Positions 59,586 through 64,000 of a DNA stretch of 64,000 nt are shown in pieces (the first letter of the stretch is position 1; the number at the start of each line of letters is the position of its first letter). The DNA comes from CAVQLX01 sp963811605 (lineage in GTDB: Bacteria; Desulfobacterota; Binatia; DP-6). Position numbers and translations under genes: made by a program. A model generated the notes under the pieces. It saw nothing but the letters and a program-made list of their open reading frames with translations. It did not search any database and was not told the DNA's origin. Where the stretch lies: positions 1 through 64,000 of the forward strand of contig CAWESA010000001.1 in NCBI GenBank assembly GCA_963811605.1. The letters are read 5' to 3'.

Positions 59586-61202
59586 TCACGCCGGCCAGCG
59601 ATGCCCGGCGAAGCGCTCGCGCAGCTCGCGCTTGGCGAGCTTGCCGACGCTGGTCTTGGGCAGGCTGTCGACGAAGACGACGTCCTCGGGCAGCCACCAG
59701 CGTGCCACGCGCGGCGTCAGGTACTCGAGGATGGCCTCGCGCGTGAGCGCGGCGTCCGGCTTCGGCACGACGCAGGCCAGCGGCCGCTCCTGCCAGCGCT
59801 CGTGCGCCAGCCCGATGACCGCGGCCTCGAGCACGCCGGGATGGCCGACGAGCAGGTTCTCCAGCTCGACGCTCGAGATCCACTCGCCGCCGCTCTTGAT
59901 CACGTCCTTCGCGCGGTCGGTGATCTGCACGTAGCCGTCGGCGTCGATGGTGACGATGTCGCCGGTGCGGAACCAGCCGTCGTGGAAGGCGTCCGCCGAG
60001 CGCGGGTCGTCGTAGTACGCCGCCGCGACCCAGGGGCCGCGCACCTCGAGCTCGCCCATGCTGGCGCCGTCCCACGGCAGCGGCTCGCCGGTCTCGCCCA
60101 CGACGCGGATCTCGACCCCGGGCAGCGGCATGCCCTGCTTCGCGCGCACGCCGCGCCGGCGCTCCGGGCTCCAGTCCGCCATCGTGCTGCGCGGGCGCGA
60201 CACGGTGGCGAGCGGCGACGTCTCGGTCATGCCCCAGGCCTGCACCACCTCGATGCCGAGGGCGTCGAAGCGCTCCAGGAGGGTCTCGGGCACCGCGGAG
60301 CCGCCGCAGGGCACGGCGCGCAGGCTGGAGAGGTCGAAGCGCTCCCGCTCGAGCACCTGCAGCAGGCCGAGCAGGACCGTGGGAACGCCGGCCGTGACCG
60401 TGACGCGCAGGTCCTGGATGAGCTGCGCGATGTCGCGCGGCGTCGGCTGCGCGCCGGGATAGATCTGCGCCGCCCCCACCATCGTCGCGCTGAACGGCAG
60501 GCACCAGGCGTTGGCGTGGAACATGGGCACGACGGAGAGGACGCGGTCGGCCTCGCGCAGGCCGAAGGCATCCGTCATGGCCTGCGCGAAGCACTGGAGG
60601 ACGAGCGCGCGGTGGCTGTAGACGACCCCCTTGGGATGGCCGGTGGTGCCGGAGGTGTAGCACATGCCGGCAGCCTGGTTCTCGTCCAGCGCCGGCCAGT
60701 CGAACGAGTCGGAGGCGGCGGCGAGCAGATCCTCGTAGCGGTACACGGGTGCGAGCCGCGTGCCGGGCAGCGGCCCGTCGCCCATGACCACGAAGGCGCG
60801 CACGCGCGCGAGCGCGGCGGCATGCGGCTCGAGCTGCGCGACGAGAGACTCGTCCACGAACAGCACCGCATCGGCGGCGTGATCGACGATGTAGGTGATC
60901 TGCTCGGGGAAGAGCCGGATGTTGATCGTGTGCAGCACGGCGCCGCTCGACGGCACGGCGAGGTAGAGCTCGAGATGGCGGTAGGTGTTCCAGGCGAACG
61001 TGCCGACGCGATCGCCCGGGCGGACGCCGAGCCCCGAGAGCGCATTGGCGAGGCGCGCGAGCCGGGGGACGAGCTCGCCGTAGGTCGAGCGGTGCAGCCC
61101 GCCCGGCATCCGGGTGATGATCTCCTTCCTGGGGAAGAGCTGCGCCGCGCGCTCGACCAGCGAGCGGATGGTGAGCGGCCAGTCCATCATCAGTCCGCGC
61201 AT
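59586..61202 (-). CDS. Acyl-CoA synthetase (long/medium-chain fatty-acid--CoA ligase)
   Basis: 538 residues. AAGMCYTSGTTGHPKGVVYS (P-loop, A3), VVQAWGMTETSPL (A5), GWFRTGDIVTIDADGYVQIT (A8) and LPKTSVGKLAKRELRERF (A10, catalytic Lys). Activates a carboxylic acid through an acyl-adenylate to its CoA thioester. ATG 61202 overlaps the 3' end of the hydrolase gene by 13 bases. Its last 175 codons are duplicated in broken form at 8893-9412. Confidence 0.95.
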   Translation of the reverse strand: MRGLMMDWPLTIRSLVERAAQLFPRKEIITRMPGGLHRSTYGELVPRLARLANALSGLGVRPGDRVGTFAWNTYRHLELYLAVPSSGAVLHTINIRLFPEQITYIVDHAADAVLFVDESLVAQLEPHAAALARVRAFVVMGDGPLPGTRLAPVYRYEDLLAAASDSFDWPALDENQAAGMCYTSGTTGHPKGVVYSHRALVLQCFAQAMTDAFGLREADRVLSVVPMFHANAWCLPFSATMVGAAQIYPGAQPTPRDIAQLIQDLRVTVTAGVPTVLLGLLQVLERERFDLSSLRAVPCGGSAVPETLLERFDALGIEVVQAWGMTETSPLATVSRPRSTMADWSPERRRGVRAKQGMPLPGVEIRVVGETGEPLPWDGASMGELEVRGPWVAAAYYDDPRSADAFHDGWFRTGDIVTIDADGYVQITDRAKDVIKSGGEWISSVELENLLVGHPGVLEAAVIGLAHERWQERPLACVVPKPDAALTREAILEYLTPRVARWWLPEDVVFVDSLPKTSVGKLAKRELRERFAGHRWPA

Positions 61203-62056
61203 GACACGCCTCCGAGAAACTCGAGCACGGCGCGGGCGAACGCGTGGGGCTGCTCGAGATGGGGATGATGCCCCGCGCCGTCGACCGCGACCCGTGTCGC
61301 GCGCAGGGCGGCGAGGCGCTCGGCCTGGTCGCCCGGGTCGAGGCGGAGCGGGCTCTCGGCGCCCTCCACGTACAGCACCGGCGCGGCGATCCCCCGCCAC
61401 ACCGGCAGGGCGCGGGCGCGGGAGAAGGGCACGGGCGACGTCGTCTGGTGGAGGGGATCGAACTTCCACGCGCGCCCGCCGTCCACGACGCGCGAGCCGT
61501 GCTCCGCCATGTGGCGCGCGACCGCGGGCGAGAAGCGCGGAAAGCGGTCCCGCAGCCGCGCCGCCGCCTCGTCGAGCTGGAACGGTCGGCGCACGCGGTG
61601 CGCGGCGCGCTCGAGATCTGCGATCCAGGCCTGATAGCGCATCGGGGCGGGCTGGGTCTCCATGTCGGGCGGTCCGAGGCCGTCGACCAGCACGAGCGCG
61701 GGGACGCGGTCGGGCTCGATACCCGCATAGCTCATCGCGGCCGTCGCGCCCATGGAGTGGCCGATCAGGATCGCCCGCCCGCCGAGGGCGCGGACGAGGA
61801 ACGCCAGGTCGGCGCTGTAGTCGGCGAAGTGATAGTAGCCGCCGGCGCCGATCCAGTCGGAGTCGCCGTGACCCCGCCAGTCGAGCGCGAACACGTGCCA
61901 GCCGGCGTCGGCGAGGCGCGGGGCGACCAGATCCCAGGTGTGCGCGTGCTCGAGGAAGCCGTGCACCAGGAGGAGGGCGGGTCGCCGGGCATCGCCCCAC
62001 TCCAGCAGATGATGGCGCAGGCGGTTGGCGACGATGAAGCGCGCGCGCGGCGTCAC
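61190..62056 (-). CDS. Alpha/beta hydrolase
   Basis: 288 residues. LLLVHGFLEHAHTWDLVAPR (oxyanion), VFALDWRGHGDSDWIG, RAILIGHSMGATAAMSYAGI (nucleophile Ser in GHSMG), Asp in the PVLYVEGAESPLRL region and His in VDGAGHHPHLEQPHAFARAV. Typical of esterases and C-C hydrolases. GTG 62056 overlaps the upstream TGA (GTGA). Part of a three-gene operon with the CMD-like gene and the synthetase. Confidence 0.9.
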   Translation of the reverse strand: MTPRARFIVANRLRHHLLEWGDARRPALLLVHGFLEHAHTWDLVAPRLADAGWHVFALDWRGHGDSDWIGAGGYYHFADYSADLAFLVRALGGRAILIGHSMGATAAMSYAGIEPDRVPALVLVDGLGPPDMETQPAPMRYQAWIADLERAAHRVRRPFQLDEAAARLRDRFPRFSPAVARHMAEHGSRVVDGGRAWKFDPLHQTTSPVPFSRARALPVWRGIAAPVLYVEGAESPLRLDPGDQAERLAALRATRVAVDGAGHHPHLEQPHAFARAVLEFLGGVSCAD

Positions 62057-62601
62057 CGGAGCGAATCGACGACGGCGGTACCGGCGGGCGGATCGATGTC
62101 CACCGCGGTCGACTCGAGCAGGCGCGCCACCATCATGTAGTAGCCGACGGTGATGAGCAGCTCGACGATCTCGCGGGGCGGGAAGTGGCGCTGGAGATCC
62201 GCGAAGGCGGCGTCCGACAGGCGAGGACGCTCGAGCAGCTCGACGCCGGCGGCGAGGGCGGCGCGCGTGCGCGCGTCGAAGCAGGCGGCATCGAGCGCGC
62301 CCTCCTCGATGGCCGCGATCTGGTCCCGGGTGGCGCCCGACGCCCGCGCGATCGGGACGTGCTGGGTCCATTCGTAGGGAGCCGGGGATCGCCTGCCGAC
62401 CAGCAGGATCAGCAGCTCGCGCAGCGCCGGCGCCAGGGCCTGACGGCCGAGGATGGCGCCGCCGAGCTGGACCAGCGGGCGGAAGCACGTCTCGGCGTGC
62501 GCCATCATGCGGAACACGTTGAGGCTCACGGGTAGGCGGGCCAGCGTCTCGCTCACGGCGGGAGGGGCGGACGCGGGGTCGACGTACGGGAGTCGGGCCA
62601 T
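62053..62601 (-). CDS. Carboxymuconolactone decarboxylase-family protein
   Basis: 182 residues, all helical. LNVFRMMAHAETCFRPLVQL, ALRELLILLVGRRSPAPYEW, TQHVPIARASGATRDQIAAI and EIVELLITVGYYMMVARLLE follow the CMD/AhpD-like pattern (E..xL.....N..YEW..H...A...G....I). The pair of redox Cys of AhpD is absent (APYEWTQH), as in the gamma-CMD branch. ATG 62601 (MARLPYV) is chosen; a longer start lacks support. First gene of the operon. Confidence 0.88.
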   Translation of the reverse strand: MARLPYVDPASAPPAVSETLARLPVSLNVFRMMAHAETCFRPLVQLGGAILGRQALAPALRELLILLVGRRSPAPYEWTQHVPIARASGATRDQIAAIEEGALDAACFDARTRAALAAGVELLERPRLSDAAFADLQRHFPPREIVELLITVGYYMMVARLLESTAVDIDPPAGTAVVDSLR

Positions 62602-62700
62602 GCCGCGTGGTAGCGCAGGGTCGCGCGCGCCCGCAACCGGCGGCCGGCGTGCATGGAACGTCACCCCGGCGGCGTGCTACGCGGGGCGTGGAGGTGCGTC

Positions 62701-63150
62701 ATGGAGAGACCGATGAGCCGTCGTGATCTCCTGGTCGGAAGCGCGGGGACGGTGGTGGTGGCAGGCCTGTCCGCGCCGTCGGCGATGGCGGCCGAGCCGC
62801 CCGCGGGACATGCGGTCGCGCACGAGGCCCTCGTCGTCGCCGCCAACGGCTGCGTCAGCACCGGTGAGACCTGCCTCGCGCACTGTCTCTCCATGTTCGC
62901 CGCCGGCGACACCTCCCTGGCGGCGTGCGCCAGGAGCGTCGCCGAGATGATGCCGGTGTGCCAGGCGGTGGCCCGCCTTGCCACGCTCGGCTCCGCCCGC
63001 CTGGGTCAGTTCCTCGCGCCCTGCATCGACCTGTGCACGGACTGCGAGCGCGAGTGCCGCAAGCACGCCGACACCCACGCCGTCTGCAAGGCGTGCGCGG
63101 ACGCGTGCGCGAAGTTCATCGCCGAGGCGAAGACCGTCCAGGCGGCGTGA
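62701..63150 (+). CDS. Four-helix-bundle copper storage protein (Csp1-like)
   Basis: 149 residues. A Tat-type signal (SRRDLLVGSAGTVVVAGLSA) is followed by a Cys-lined bundle: NGCVSTGETCLAHCLSMFAA, SLAACARSVAEMMPVCQAVA, LAPCIDLCTDCERECRKHAD and THAVCKACADACAKF. Cys pairs spaced CxxxC and CxxC inside a DUF326/four-helix bundle are the mark of Csp proteins, which store many Cu(I) ions. With Tat export it resembles Csp1 of methanotrophs. ATG 62701. Its 3' end overlaps the convergent tesB gene by 35 bases. Confidence 0.88.
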   Translation: MERPMSRRDLLVGSAGTVVVAGLSAPSAMAAEPPAGHAVAHEALVVAANGCVSTGETCLAHCLSMFAAGDTSLAACARSVAEMMPVCQAVARLATLGSARLGQFLAPCIDLCTDCERECRKHADTHAVCKACADACAKFIAEAKTVQAA

Positions 63151-64000
63151 TCGAGGCCCTCACCGTCCGGTCCGGACCGACCGGGCGGATCAAGCCTTCC
63201 TGCGCGACGGTCACGACCAGCCGCCCGTCGCGGGTGAAGAGGTGGCCCAGCGCGAAGCCGCGCGCGCCGTGGGCCGCGGGACTCTCCTGCGCGTACAGCA
63301 GCCACTCGTCGGCACGGAACGGGCGATGGAACCACATGGCGTGGTCGAGGCTCGCCATCACGTAGCCGGGATCGTTCCACGCGATCGCGTGGGGCAGGGT
63401 CGCCGTGTCGATCAACGTCAGATCGGACGCGTAGACGACCACGCACTGATGCAGCTGCGGGTCGTCGGGGAGCGGGCGACTGGCGCGAATCCAGACGAGC
63501 TGCCGCGGCGGACGCTTGGTCGGCTTGAAGGGATTGCCGCCCACGACGGGGCGTACCTCGATCGGCCGGTCGCGCGTCAACCATTCGTAGACCTGGCGGG
63601 GCATGGTGTCCTTCATCCCCGCCAGACGTTCCTCGACCGGTGGCAGGCTGTCGGGATCGGGCGCCTCCGGCATCGCGATCTGATGCTCGGGCCCTTTCTC
63701 GTCGGGCTGGAAGGAGGCGGCGAGGTTGAAGATGGCCTTGCCGTGCTGGATCGCGACCACGCGACGCGTGGTGAAGGTGCGGCCGTCGCGGATGCGGTCC
63801 ACCTCGTAGAGGATGGGCTTCGTCGGATCGCCCGGCCTGAGGAAGTAGGCGTGCAGCGAGTGCACCGAGCCGCGCGCCACGGTGCGGCCGGCCGCGACCA
63901 GTGCCTGTCCGGCGACCTGGCCGCCGAAGACGCGCTGGCGGTTCTCGTCCGGGCTGCGGCCGCGGAAGATGTTCACCTCCAGCTCCTCGAGGTCGAGAAT
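63116..64000 (-). CDS. tesB: Acyl-CoA thioesterase II (5' end outside the window)
   Basis: The reading covers 295 codons without its start: LDLEELEVNIFRGRSPDENR, QRVFGGQVAGQALVAAGRTV, RGSVHSLHAYFLRPGDPTKP and IQHGKAIFNLAASFQ (first hotdog), then DPQLHQCVVVYASDLTLIDT, DHAMWFHRPFRADEWLLYAQ and RDGRLVVTVAQEGLIRP (second hotdog with active-site Asp, Thr and Gln). Double hotdog TesB, which hydrolyses medium and long acyl-CoAs. Only a few N-terminal residues should be missing. Confidence 0.95.
   Translation of the reverse strand: MLDLEELEVNIFRGRSPDENRQRVFGGQVAGQALVAAGRTVARGSVHSLHAYFLRPGDPTKPILYEVDRIRDGRTFTTRRVVAIQHGKAIFNLAASFQPDEKGPEHQIAMPEAPDPDSLPPVEERLAGMKDTMPRQVYEWLTRDRPIEVRPVVGGNPFKPTKRPPRQLVWIRASRPLPDDPQLHQCVVVYASDLTLIDTATLPHAIAWNDPGYVMASLDHAMWFHRPFRADEWLLYAQESPAAHGARGFALGHLFTRDGRLVVTVAQEGLIRPVGPDRTVRASITPPGRSSPRR

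Overview
The window is GC-rich (I estimate around 70%) chromosomal DNA of an uncultivated-looking soil or sediment bacterium. Three secreted proteins joined by Thr-rich linkers, one with CGNGVVDPGEECD-type cysteine repeats, together with acyl-CoA enzymes, an F420-type luciferase-like oxidoreductase and a Csp1-like copper storage protein, suggest a deltaproteobacteria-like lineage; Candidatus Binatota would fit. That placement is inference from gene content. No rRNA or tRNA gene and no CRISPR array was recognised.

Layout. 0-9.4 kb: a TIR-membrane-WD40 protein, two membrane glycosyltransferase-like genes, a third broken by frameshifts, then a scrapyard of truncated genes (radical SAM, group II intron reverse transcriptase, acyl-CoA synthetase 3' end) joined by copies of a short dispersed repeat. 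9.5-17 kb: a secreted Cys/Thr-rich protein, a secreted lipase, a coniferyl-aldehyde-type dehydrogenase and a membrane hydroxylase. 17.3-34.8 kb: an accessory island made almost wholly of mobile DNA: a TIR gene cut by the dispersed repeat, an IS110 element, half a beta-propeller gene, an IS21 element, a three-recombinase (RIT) element, a second and different IS21 with two extra coupled genes, a FixJ-like regulator, and a serine-recombinase cassette lodged inside an IS91-family transposase gene.

34.8-64 kb: ordinary, tightly packed chromosome with many ATGA or GTGA stop/start overlaps: a lipase, FAD oxidoreductase, SDR, aat, acyl-CoA dehydrogenase, two small secreted proteins, argS, a secreted papain-fold protease, EthD/FrnE/GFA operon, ggct-tag operon, thioesterase, a molybdopterin oxidoreductase, a MocR regulator, an Hsp70/GrpE-like pair, LLM oxidoreductase, metallo-hydrolase, a second Thr-rich secreted protein, HCCA isomerase-like protein, methyltransferase, acyl-CoA synthetase with a hydrolase and a carboxymuconolactone-decarboxylase-like gene, a copper storage protein and tesB at the edge.

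The most striking points: (1) the RIT element sits between two different IS21 istB genes, both cut at the same codon of the Walker B motif; (2) a dispersed repeat of up to about 135 bp lies at nearly every gene break in the accessory regions; (3) a serine-recombinase cassette is nested in an IS91 transposase whose two halves are still in order on the same strand; (4) an IS21 operon carries two extra genes, one of them translationally coupled to istA. Several breaks could also come from assembly or base-calling errors, and this is said where it matters.
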